A DNA stretch of 64,000 nucleotides from the NCBI RefSeq assembly GCF_001648175.1, contig NZ_CP015243.1:1302001-1366000 (forward strand), given 5' to 3'. Shown here piece by piece: positions 48,708-56,594 of this stretch (its first letter is position 1; every line of letters starts with the position of its first letter). Origin of the DNA: Halotalea alkalilenta (GTDB lineage: Bacteria > Pseudomonadota > Gammaproteobacteria > Pseudomonadales > Halomonadaceae). The translations under genes were made by a program, and so were the position numbers. The notes under the pieces are model-generated. The model was not told the origin of the DNA. It searched no databases and worked only from the letters and a program-made list of their open reading frames with translations.

Positions 48708-48755
48708 TTGTCGCAGGTCGGTGGATTACTGCTAATGTAGGATTGTTACTACATT
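48708..48755 (+). promoter_or_regulatory. Candidate promoter and operator in the pgl downstream region
   Basis: TTGTCG (48708-48713), 17 bp, then GCTAAT (48731-48736) make a moderate sigma-70 promoter that points to the strong terminators at 48838-48888. The inverted repeat AATGTAG-8-CTACATT (48734-48755) covers the -10 end and expected start site, a typical repressor position. Not part of any protein gene. Confidence 0.35.
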
Positions 48756-48888
48756 TCCGACCGGCTAAGATGGGTATACCCATTCGCAATTCAGTGTTCG
48801 GTGCTGGTCGAAAAGCATCGAATCAGTGTCTCTCTCGACAGCCTCGGCTGTTTTTCCACCCGCCCGCTTCGCGTGGCGGGTTTTTTTT
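48743..48888 (+). ncRNA. Candidate small RNA between pgl and the aldo/keto reductase gene
   Basis: No protein gene fits here, yet the DNA is organised like a small transcript: candidate promoter upstream, the 14-bp palindrome ATGGGTATACCCAT (48770-48783), a 9-bp stem TTCGGTGCT/AGCATCGAA (48797-48805 and 48814-48822) flanked by direct TCAGTG copies, and two terminators, the last with eight T. It might equally be only the pgl 3' untranslated region. No known RNA family was recognised. Confidence 0.3.
48838..48888 (+). terminator. Tandem intrinsic terminators
   Basis: First hairpin ACAGCC-TC-GGCTGT (48838-48851) followed by TTTT; second CCCGCC-CGC-TTC-GCG-T-GGCGGG (48859-48880) followed by eight T (48881-48888). 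The second is a strong rho-independent terminator for zwf-pgl or for a small RNA. Confidence 0.88.
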
Positions 48889-49063
48889 GTCCACCGTCCT
48901 GCCGTTCGATGCCCGCTATCGGTATGCCCAAGCCTTCCTGGGCGTGGTTGAAATACCGAATTCCGGTGGCCCTCGATTTCTTCCGGCCCGGCCCGACCCG
49001 ACCGAGGCAGACAGGCGACCCGCGGGCGGGCCGCTCGTGATCTGGTCTTCCGAGGTGTCGCCT
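48889..49063. other. Rest of the pgl/aldo-keto reductase gap
   Basis: Nothing gene-like was seen in this 175-bp stretch between the strong terminator and the stop of the reverse-strand reductase gene. It holds the 3' end of the latter's transcript. Confidence 0.4.
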
Positions 49064-49960
49064 CTACAGCACCCGATGCGCGCGTGCGGACTCCAGCAGC
49101 GCGAACCAGGCGGTACGTTCGAGCTCGAAATCCGAGCGCGTATCCTCGAGCAGGGCTTGGATTCGATTCGGGCGCAGCGTACCGATCACCGGCACCGGGC
49201 CATTGGGAATCCGCTTCAGCCAGGCCAGAGCGACGCCCGCGGCGCTGACCCCGCTCTGCTCGGAGAGCTGGCGCAGCATCTGGTTGACCAGCACGCCCTC
49301 GAACAGCCGCCCGCCGCACAGCGGGGAGTAGGCCAGCGCCAGCATGCCGTCCTGGGATGACGCGTCCCAGCGACCGTCGAACAGTGCTTCGCTGCGCGCG
49401 ATCGAAAGCTCGAACTGGTTGATCGAGAGCGGGTGCTCGAGTACCGCCTGCAGCCGGCGCCACTGCGCGGGCAGGTGGTTGGAGACTCCCACCGCGCCGA
49501 TCTTGCCGGCATCGATCGCTGCTTCCAGCGCGTGTGCGGTGGGCTCGGCATCGAGCAGCGGATCGGGGCGGTGGAGGAGCAGATGATCGATGCGGTCCAC
49601 GCCTAGCCGTTGCAGGGCTGAGTCGATCGCCTGGGCCAGGTAGCCGGGTGAGCTGTCGTAGTGCTTGACCTGGAAGGGCGATCGGTCGCGGGCGGCGGGC
49701 ACGATGCAGGTTTTGGTGATGATGCGCACCTTGTCGCGAAGCCCCGGGCGCAATGAAAGCGCCGCGCCGAAGTGCCGCTCCGTGTCGCCGTTCTGGTCAC
49801 CATCGCCGTAGATGTCGGCATGGTCGAACCAGTGCAATCCTTCGTCGACGCGGGCCTCGAGCCAACTGGCGAAGGCTTCGGGCGAGGCGAGCCGGGGATG
49901 CTGGTGCAGGTTGCGCATGCCGAGCACGAAAGGGCTGTCGATGATCGGGAGTTCAGACAC
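49064..49960 (-). CDS. Aldo/keto reductase (YdhF-like)
   Basis: A 298-residue NADPH-dependent oxidoreductase of the AKR fold. The catalytic tetrad is visible: Asp46 and Tyr51 in WFDHADIYG, Lys83 in IITKTC, His130 in HLLLHRPDPL. The NADPH-binding end has VIGTLRPNRIQALLED. GTG start with a weak ribosome site. Physiological substrate unknown. It is read in the same direction as the glk-mutarotase pair but a terminator lies between. Confidence 0.9.
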   Translation of the reverse strand: MSELPIIDSPFVLGMRNLHQHPRLASPEAFASWLEARVDEGLHWFDHADIYGDGDQNGDTERHFGAALSLRPGLRDKVRIITKTCIVPAARDRSPFQVKHYDSSPGYLAQAIDSALQRLGVDRIDHLLLHRPDPLLDAEPTAHALEAAIDAGKIGAVGVSNHLPAQWRRLQAVLEHPLSINQFELSIARSEALFDGRWDASSQDGMLALAYSPLCGGRLFEGVLVNQMLRQLSEQSGVSAAGVALAWLKRIPNGPVPVIGTLRPNRIQALLEDTRSDFELERTAWFALLESARAHRVL

Positions 49961-49983
49961 GCGGGACGTCCATGAAGGAGGAA

Positions 49984-50016
49984 GTGGAAAAGCCGCGGGT
50001 GATGATACCCACGGCT
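49984..50016 (-). terminator. Intrinsic terminator of the glk-mutarotase operon
   Basis: On the minus strand AGCCGTGGGT (50016-50007) pairs with ACCCGCGGCT (50000-49991) over 10 bp with one G-U, 6-nt loop, followed by TTTCC. It lies 7 bp beyond the mutarotase stop. Confidence 0.75.
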
Positions 50017-50022
50017 GAGCGG

Positions 50023-50913
50023 TCAGAGCAGGGTGATCTGCTGGGCCAGCAGGTGCTGGCCGCCAGGGGCGAGCCAGATCGGGTCGAGGCGGGTGCAGGC
50101 CGCTTCGACGCAGAGGAACTCGAGCAGCTCGGCCTCGGCGACATCTCCGGGCGGTTTGTCGCCAGGATGCCAGATCACGCTCGAATCGCTGCCCTCCTTG
50201 GCGATCGACAGCCGGCGCTCGCCGTTCGTCCGCGGATCGACCAGCACCAGCGAGCGGTTGGAGTGATAGATGCGATCAAGCTCGCCGCGGATCGCAAGTT
50301 CCCCCGCCTGCTCGAACTCGCGCATGCCGCGCAGCTTATCGAGATAGGTAGCGCCGGCGAGCCCTTCGACGCGGCAGGTATGGGCATTGGCGACGGCGAA
50401 GTAGCTGTGCAGCGCCTGGGTGAACTTGACCGGTGTGTCGCCGCGATGCTCGGTGATCAACTCGATGCGCAGGCGCTGGGCGTTGGCCTGGATCACCACG
50501 CGGGGGGAGAGCTGCGGATCGAGCGCTTCCACCGGCGAAAGATGCAGCTCGACGCCCTCGGCCTCTTCCTCGCAGGCATCGAGGCGCCAGTTCGCGGTGC
50601 GCGCGTAGCCGTGCGCGGGACCTTGGCCATCCTCACGGTCGGCGAACCAGGGCCAGCACAGCGGAATGCCGCCGCGGATCGCCGCCGGCACGGGTTTCGG
50701 CACCGAGCTGGTCCACAGCCAGGGTGCCTGACCGTGGGGCGCGAAGTGAAGCAGCTGGGCGCCTTGGAGCGAGAGTATCAGCGAACCCCAGGCCTGGTTG
50801 ATCAATACCACGCTGCGTCCTTCCCATTCGGCCTCGTGTCGGCCGTTGGTGGCGGCCAGCAGCGTGGCGAGAGCCGAGGGCAGTGCCTGCCCGGAAGCAG
50901 CGGATGCGGTCAT
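50023..50913 (-). CDS. D-hexose-6-phosphate mutarotase (YeaD-like)
   Basis: Aldose-1-epimerase-like protein of 296 residues that interconverts alpha and beta glucose-6-phosphate. Motifs: GAQLLHFAPHGQAPWLWTSS, IRGGIPLCWPWF, HGYART with the likely catalytic His, and GLAGATYLDKL. The ATG shares a base with the glk stop (TGATG), so it is coupled to glucokinase, its metabolic source of substrate. In-frame sequence upstream is inside glk and is discarded. Confidence 0.93.
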   Translation of the reverse strand: MTASAASGQALPSALATLLAATNGRHEAEWEGRSVVLINQAWGSLILSLQGAQLLHFAPHGQAPWLWTSSVPKPVPAAIRGGIPLCWPWFADREDGQGPAHGYARTANWRLDACEEEAEGVELHLSPVEALDPQLSPRVVIQANAQRLRIELITEHRGDTPVKFTQALHSYFAVANAHTCRVEGLAGATYLDKLRGMREFEQAGELAIRGELDRIYHSNRSLVLVDPRTNGERRLSIAKEGSDSSVIWHPGDKPPGDVAEAELLEFLCVEAACTRLDPIWLAPGGQHLLAQQITLL

Positions 50914-51872
50914 CAGGCGACCTCTTCGTTGTGCAGCGCTTCGGCGGCGCCGAGCAGCCCGGTCCATTTCGCCGTGACCACCCAGGTGGCGATCTCGGCA
51001 GTGTAGTAGCCCATCCGGCCCTTGTCGGCGAAGGCTTCGCGGAAATCGCTGCGATCGAGCAGCGCCAAGATGCGCGGCAGGATACCACCGCATAGGTAGA
51101 CCCCGCCGCGTGCGCCGAGGGTCAGCGCGATGTCGCCGGCGACGTGGCCGAGGATGCGGCAGAAGCGCATCACCGTCTCGAGCGCCAGGGGGTCGCCCTC
51201 GAGTGCCGCGCCGGTGACCTCGGCCGGGGTCGAAAGGTGTGGTTCGAGGCCGTCGAATTCCGCATGGGCGTGGTAAAGATCGACCAGGCCCTGGCCGCAC
51301 AGCATGCGTTCGATCGAGACCCTGTCGTAGCGAGCGCGGAACCACTCGAGCAGTTTCATCTCGAAATCGTCGGTGGGCGCGAAGCTTGCGTGGCCGCCCT
51401 CGGCGCTGAGCGGGATCCAGAACCTCTGGCTCGGCGCGAGCCCGGCGACGCCGAGCCCGGTGCCGGGGCCCATCACCAGTCTGGCGCAGCCTTCGGCGCT
51501 GCTGCCTTGCCCCAGTTGGTGGAGATCATCGGGCCGAATATGCGGCAGCCCCAGCGCCATGGCGGTGAAGTCGTTGATCGCCTTGAAGTTGTCGAGCTCG
51601 AACTCGCGCTTGAAAGCAGACTTGCTGAAGCTCCACGGATTGTTGGTCATCTTCACCACGTCCTTGTGGACGGGGCAGGCGAAGGCGAGGCATGCCTCCT
51701 TCGGTGCCGGACCTTCGATTCCATCGAGATAGGTACGAACGGCATCCGATAGGGAAGGATAGTCGGCGCATTTGAGGGCCTGGATGTTGCTCAGGTCGAA
51801 TTCGCCAGGCGTCACCAGCGCGAAGCGAGCATTGGTGCCGCCGATATCTCCCACCAGGGCCGGTCGTGTCAT
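50913..51872 (-). CDS. glk: Glucokinase
   Basis: Phosphorylates glucose with ATP. From ATG 51872 (GGAG 9 nt upstream) the protein has 319 residues of the Glk bacterial family: phosphate-binding GDIGGTNARFALV at the start, FKAINDFTAMALGL with the catalytic Asp, MGPGTGLGVAG and SAEGGHASFAP. A start 17 codons upstream is possible but less likely. Divergent from gap; together with the sugar porter and mutarotase it gives a full glucose entry route. Confidence 0.94.
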   Translation of the reverse strand: MTRPALVGDIGGTNARFALVTPGEFDLSNIQALKCADYPSLSDAVRTYLDGIEGPAPKEACLAFACPVHKDVVKMTNNPWSFSKSAFKREFELDNFKAINDFTAMALGLPHIRPDDLHQLGQGSSAEGCARLVMGPGTGLGVAGLAPSQRFWIPLSAEGGHASFAPTDDFEMKLLEWFRARYDRVSIERMLCGQGLVDLYHAHAEFDGLEPHLSTPAEVTGAALEGDPLALETVMRFCRILGHVAGDIALTLGARGGVYLCGGILPRILALLDRSDFREAFADKGRMGYYTAEIATWVVTAKWTGLLGAAEALHNEEVA

Positions 51873-52294
51873 CGGGATTTCTCCGTTTGCCCGCGTAGCG
51901 CCGCGGGCGTGGTTATTCGTCACATAGTAGCGGAAGCGATCCGTGCTCCACCATCGCGATGGTCGCGCTCGTCCCGGCTGCTGTCTTGCTCCGTGACAGC
52001 GGGCGCGGCGCGGCGTAGTAAATGCGCGAATGGTGCCCTCCCTTCGGCTATATCCGCAACATTTCTATCGACCTGATGGGCGGTAATGTGCGTAAATTTA
52101 GCAACAACGATGTGCGGGGAGCAGGCCTTCCACCGAGTGCGCCGCCGCCGGGTGAACTATCCTAAAGACTCAGGTCCGAGGACGCAGGATAGGCTTCCAC
52201 TGGCGTATCGACCGAACATCCAAAAATCCAGTCGCCCCCCGATACCAGGGGGCACGATCGTCGATCTACCGACAATCTGTCCAAGGAGGAAGCG
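51873..52294. promoter_or_regulatory. glk/gap divergent control region
   Basis: A 422-bp gap with no gene. It holds a perfect 14-bp palindrome ACCATCGCGATGGT (51950-51963) on the glk side and a 20-bp near-palindrome TGT-GCG-TAAATTTA-GCA-ACA (52087-52106) in an AT-rich dip. The second is a candidate HexR-type operator. Close to gap is a small hairpin GCCCCC/GGGGGC (52234-52253), then AAGGAGG as ribosome site. Confidence 0.45.
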
Positions 52295-53296
<1,002 letters not shown>

Positions 53297-53320
53297 TTCG
53301 AGCCGTCCAGAGCACACGAG

Positions 53321-53343
53321 GACCCTGCTTCGGCGGGGTCTTT
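53321..53343 (+). terminator. gap terminator
   Basis: GACCCTGC-TTCG-GCGGGGTC (53321-53340), an 8-bp stem with a stable TTCG loop, followed by TTT. Placed 24 bp after the gap stop. Confidence 0.7.
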
Positions 53344-53622
53344 CGTTGTCGGCTCGGTACTGGCTTTGTCGGATCGGTACTCGACCAGACTTTGGACCAA
53401 AGTAGCGCAGCTGCTGCTCGAGCCAAATCCATATCCTGTCCGCACCGGGGAACGCCATGTTCCGCCGATGCGACGCCAAGCCAGGGGTGTGCGAGGATCG
53501 CATCCGCTCGGTGGCGTATGATGTGGCCTGGCTGGATCGTTTCAGCCTGCGGCCGTCGATCGGCGGCACCCAACCATAGCGCGAGGTTCGAGCGCACCGA
53601 CCCAACGCCCTGAGGAGACAGC
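53344..53622 (+). promoter_or_regulatory. Fructokinase upstream region with tandem repeats and palindrome
   Basis: TTGTCGGNTCGGTACT occurs twice, at 53346-53361 and 53366-53381, with one base different and a 20-bp period, so both lie on the same helix face. Eight base pairs on is ACTTTGG-A-CCAAAGT (53389-53403), a perfect palindrome. These look like regulator sites for the fructokinase gene. The remaining ~200 bp hold no obvious gene. Confidence 0.5.
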
Positions 53623-54564
53623 ATGTTCTTGATCTGCGGTGAAGCGCTGTTCGACTTCTTCGCCCAACCCGACGTCGATGACTCCGCCGCGCGGGTGGCC
53701 TTCGAGGCAGTGGCGGGAGGATCGCCGTTCAACGTCGCCGTTGGTCTGGCCCGGCTCGAGCGCGATGCGGCGCTGCTCACTGGGATGTCGACCGATTTCC
53801 TCGGCCAGAGGCTATGCAAGGTGCTCGAGCACGAGGGGGTCGACACCCGCTATCTGGTGCGTCTCGACGATGCCACGACGCTTGCGATGGTGGCGCTTTC
53901 TCCGAGCGGTTCGCCCCAGTACGCCTTCTATCACCAGCACGGCGCCGATCGTGCGCTCACTCTGCGCCACCTACCCGAGCTCACCGACGATGTCTCGGCG
54001 ATCCACGTCGGTTCCTACTCGCTGGTGGTCTCTCCCACCGCCGAGACCCTGGGCGCGCTGATCGAGAAAGAGGGGGCGGAGCGACTGGTGAGCCTCGACC
54101 CGAACGTGCGGTTGAAGATCGAGCCCGATCTCGACCGCTGGCGCGAGCAGATTGGCTACTTCGCCCTACGTGCCGATCTGATCAAGGTCAGCGAAGAGGA
54201 TTTGATCTCGCTCTACGACGATCCCGATGGCGAGCAGGTGGTGCGTCGCTGGCTCGCCGCGCGCACCTCGCTGGTACTGGTCACCCGCGGCGAGAGGGGA
54301 GTGAGCGTGTTCACCCGCGAGGAGCGCTATACCCTCGGTACCCAGCCGGTCGAGGTGGTCGACGCGGTGGGGGCGGGGGATACCTTCCAGGCGGCGATGC
54401 TCTGCTGGCTCGACGAGCAGGGCAAGGCGAACCGCGAGGGTGTGGCGGGCCTCGAACGCAGCGAGATCGAGCGCATGGTGGCCTTCGCCAACGCTGCGGC
54501 GGGGATCACCTGCACCCGGCGCGGGCCGGATCTGCCGCGACGTGCGGAGCTGGCAGCGAGCTGA
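53623..54564 (+). CDS. PfkB-family carbohydrate kinase, probable fructokinase
   Basis: A 313-residue ribokinase-fold sugar kinase. GGSPFNVAVGLARL near residue 32 binds sugar, LVTRGERGVSVF and the C-terminal VDAVGAGDTFQAAM holds the catalytic Asp and anion hole. Fructose is the best guess from the CGEALFDFF start and the sugar-metabolism setting; related kinases act on 2-keto-3-deoxygluconate or ribose. Ribosome site GAGGAG. Confidence 0.9.
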   Translation: MFLICGEALFDFFAQPDVDDSAARVAFEAVAGGSPFNVAVGLARLERDAALLTGMSTDFLGQRLCKVLEHEGVDTRYLVRLDDATTLAMVALSPSGSPQYAFYHQHGADRALTLRHLPELTDDVSAIHVGSYSLVVSPTAETLGALIEKEGAERLVSLDPNVRLKIEPDLDRWREQIGYFALRADLIKVSEEDLISLYDDPDGEQVVRRWLAARTSLVLVTRGERGVSVFTREERYTLGTQPVEVVDAVGAGDTFQAAMLCWLDEQGKANREGVAGLERSEIERMVAFANAAAGITCTRRGPDLPRRAELAAS

Positions 54565-54575
54565 AGGTTTGAGTG

Positions 54576-54605
54576 TTGACCTGCGTGTGGGATGGAGGTT
54601 TTAAG
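54576..54605 (+). promoter_or_regulatory. Candidate promoter of the DUF305 gene
   Basis: TTGACC (54576-54581), 18-bp spacer, TTTAAG (54600-54605), followed 62 bp later by the ATG. Fair match to sigma-70. Confidence 0.45.
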
Positions 54606-54666
54606 ATGCAGGCTCTCGTTCAACACCGCGTCGCTGGATGCTACCCAACGCCGCAAGGAGGCTTCG

Positions 54667-55116
54667 ATGCTGTCAGCTAAGATGATCGCCCCTCTGGTCC
54701 TGGCCGGCTTCACTTTTGGCGTCGCACTGCCGGCGACGGCGCAGATGAGCTCGATGGATCATGGCTCGATGGGCCACGGCTCGATGGATCATGGCACCGC
54801 TGGCCAGGGTTCGACCGAGCATGGTTTGACCGATCATGGCGCAGCGCAGGGTGTCGTCACGCCGTCGACCGAGGCCTTCGAGCAGGCGGCGCAGCTGATG
54901 CACCGGGGCATGGACATCGACTACAGCGGCAATGCCGATGTCGATTTCGTCCGCGGGATGATCGCCCACCACCAGGGCGCGATCGAGATGGCCAAGGTGC
55001 AGCTCGAGTACGGCACCGATAGCGAGATGCGCCAGCTGGCCGAGAACGTGATCCGCGACCAGCAGCGGGAGATCGAGCAGATGCAGCGGTGGCTCGAGCA
55101 GCACGACGCTGACTGA
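54667..55116 (+). CDS. Secreted DUF305 protein with His-rich pentapeptide repeats
   Basis: A 149-residue periplasmic or secreted protein. Signal peptide to about LPATAQ (residue 26), then six pentapeptides of the form xxHGx (MDHGS, MGHGS, MDHGT, AGQGS, TEHGL, TDHGA; residues 30-59), then a ferritin-like helical DUF305 domain with FVRGMIAHHQGAIEMAK. Members of the family bind metals, copper in some cases. The ATG at 54667 follows AAGGAGG; in-frame codons upstream are leader DNA. It stands alone between sugar genes, with its own promoter and hairpin. Confidence 0.93.
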   Translation: MLSAKMIAPLVLAGFTFGVALPATAQMSSMDHGSMGHGSMDHGTAGQGSTEHGLTDHGAAQGVVTPSTEAFEQAAQLMHRGMDIDYSGNADVDFVRGMIAHHQGAIEMAKVQLEYGTDSEMRQLAENVIRDQQREIEQMQRWLEQHDAD

Positions 55117-55137
55117 GCATCCGGCATCGCTCGACGT

Positions 55138-55161
55138 ACGCCGCCCCACCCCGGGCGGCGT
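55138..55161. terminator. Hairpin after the DUF305 gene
   Basis: ACGCCGCCC (55138-55146) and GGGCGGCGT (55153-55161), 9-bp stem with loop CACCCC; only a weak T-rich stretch follows. Confidence 0.6.
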
Positions 55162-55301
55162 CTTCGCGTTTGGGCCACTGCGACGCTAGGTCACGCCCCA
55201 AGGCTTTGACCCTCAGGGGCGGCTCGACTAACCATGAAGTAGGACGTATCGACACTGACGCGCCGATTCGACTTAGGTTTCCAGCCGAAGGAGAGGTGCA
55301 C

Positions 55302-56519
55302 ATGGGCAACCCCAGCCACCCGGTGATCATCGTGGTCAACGCTGGATCTTCGAGCATCAAGCTTTCGATCTTCTCGGTCGGGGACGATGAGCCACCGCGG
55401 CTGCACACCCATGGACAGCTGGAGGACATCGGCGGCCACCAGCCGAAAATGAAACTCGAATCGGCCGGCGGCGAACTTCTGCTCGACGAGCATTTCGGTG
55501 CCGACGAGGTACCCGACCACGGCGCGGCCTACGCCAAGCTCCGCGAGGCGGTGAAGGAGCGGCTCGAAGGTTTCTCTCCAGTGGCGGTCGGCCATCGGGT
55601 GGTGCACGGTGGCACCCGTTTCGATGCACCGGTGGTGATCGACGAGTCGGTCAAACGCGAGATCGAGTCCTTGACCGTGCTCGCGCCTTTGCACCAGCCC
55701 CACGCCCTGGCGGGGATCGAGGCGGTGGAGAGGATCGCTCCCGACGTGCTCCAGGTCGCTGGCTTCGACACCTCCTTTCACTTTCATCGCGACCCGCTCT
55801 CCCAGCTCACCGGCCTGCCGTACGAGTATTTCGAACATGGCATTCGCCGCTTCGGCTTCCACGGTCTTTCCTACGAGTACATCGCCAAGGCGCTGGTCGA
55901 GGAGGCGCCGGCGCTCGCCGAGCGTCGGCTGGTCGTCGCCCACTTAGGCAATGGCGCGAGTCTCTGCGCGCTGCATCGAGGCAAGAGCGTGGATACCACC
56001 ATGAGCCTGACGCCGCTCGATGGTTTGCCGATGGGGACGCGCAGTGGTTCGCTCGATCCCGGTATCCTGCTATATCTGCTCGGGCGCGGTATGCCGCTCG
56101 ACGAGCTGCGCCGGCTGCTCTACTACGAATCCGGGCTCAAGGGGCTTTCCGGTATCTCCAATGACATGCAGGAGCTGCTCGAGAGCGACGAGCCGCGCGC
56201 TCGGCTGGCGGTCGATTTTTTCGTCGCCCGTATCGCCGAAGGGTGCGCGCGGATGGCAGTCGCCCTCGGTGGGCTGGAGGGGCTGATCTTCACCGGTGGC
56301 ATCGGCGAGCACGCCGCGCAGATCAGGGCGCGGGTCTGCGCCCTGCTGGCGCCGCTGTTCGGGGTCGAACTCGACCCCGCAGCCAATGGCGCCGAACGCC
56401 CGCGTTTGATCTCGAGCACCGCCAGCCGGTTCGAGGTCCGGGTACTGCCCACCGATGAGGAGGGAATGCTCGCCGAGCACGTCTGGCGATTGTGGCGTGA
56501 GCGCCAATCAGAGCACTGA
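55302..56519 (+). CDS. ackA: Acetate (propionate) kinase
   Basis: Interconverts acetyl-phosphate and ADP with acetate and ATP. 405 residues, ASKHA fold: VVNAGSSSIKLSIF at the start, GHRVVHGGTRF, GFDTSFHF, RRFGFHGLSYEYI, TGGIGEHAAQIRARV. Good site AAGGAGAGG before ATG 55302. With phosphoketolase directly downstream it forms an ATP-yielding route from acetyl-phosphate; no phosphotransacetylase gene is adjacent. It could also act on propionate, which would link to the prp operon. Confidence 0.95.
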   Translation: MGNPSHPVIIVVNAGSSSIKLSIFSVGDDEPPRLHTHGQLEDIGGHQPKMKLESAGGELLLDEHFGADEVPDHGAAYAKLREAVKERLEGFSPVAVGHRVVHGGTRFDAPVVIDESVKREIESLTVLAPLHQPHALAGIEAVERIAPDVLQVAGFDTSFHFHRDPLSQLTGLPYEYFEHGIRRFGFHGLSYEYIAKALVEEAPALAERRLVVAHLGNGASLCALHRGKSVDTTMSLTPLDGLPMGTRSGSLDPGILLYLLGRGMPLDELRRLLYYESGLKGLSGISNDMQELLESDEPRARLAVDFFVARIAEGCARMAVALGGLEGLIFTGGIGEHAAQIRARVCALLAPLFGVELDPAANGAERPRLISSTASRFEVRVLPTDEEGMLAEHVWRLWRERQSEH

Positions 56520-56594
56520 ACGCCATCAGGCCGGCGCCGTAAGCGGCGTACGATCGGTGGATCATCGACGAACCCCGCAAGAGGAGATTCGCGC

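Noticed and set aside
48734..48755. AATGTAG/CTACATT repeat as a HexR site
   Set aside because: The gap between TGTA and TACA is 10 bp instead of 7, so it does not fit the HexR consensus; kept only as an unassigned operator.
48743..49360. Forward open frame between pgl and the aldo/keto reductase gene
   Set aside because: It runs through two intrinsic terminators and into the antisense strand of the reductase; codon use is poor.
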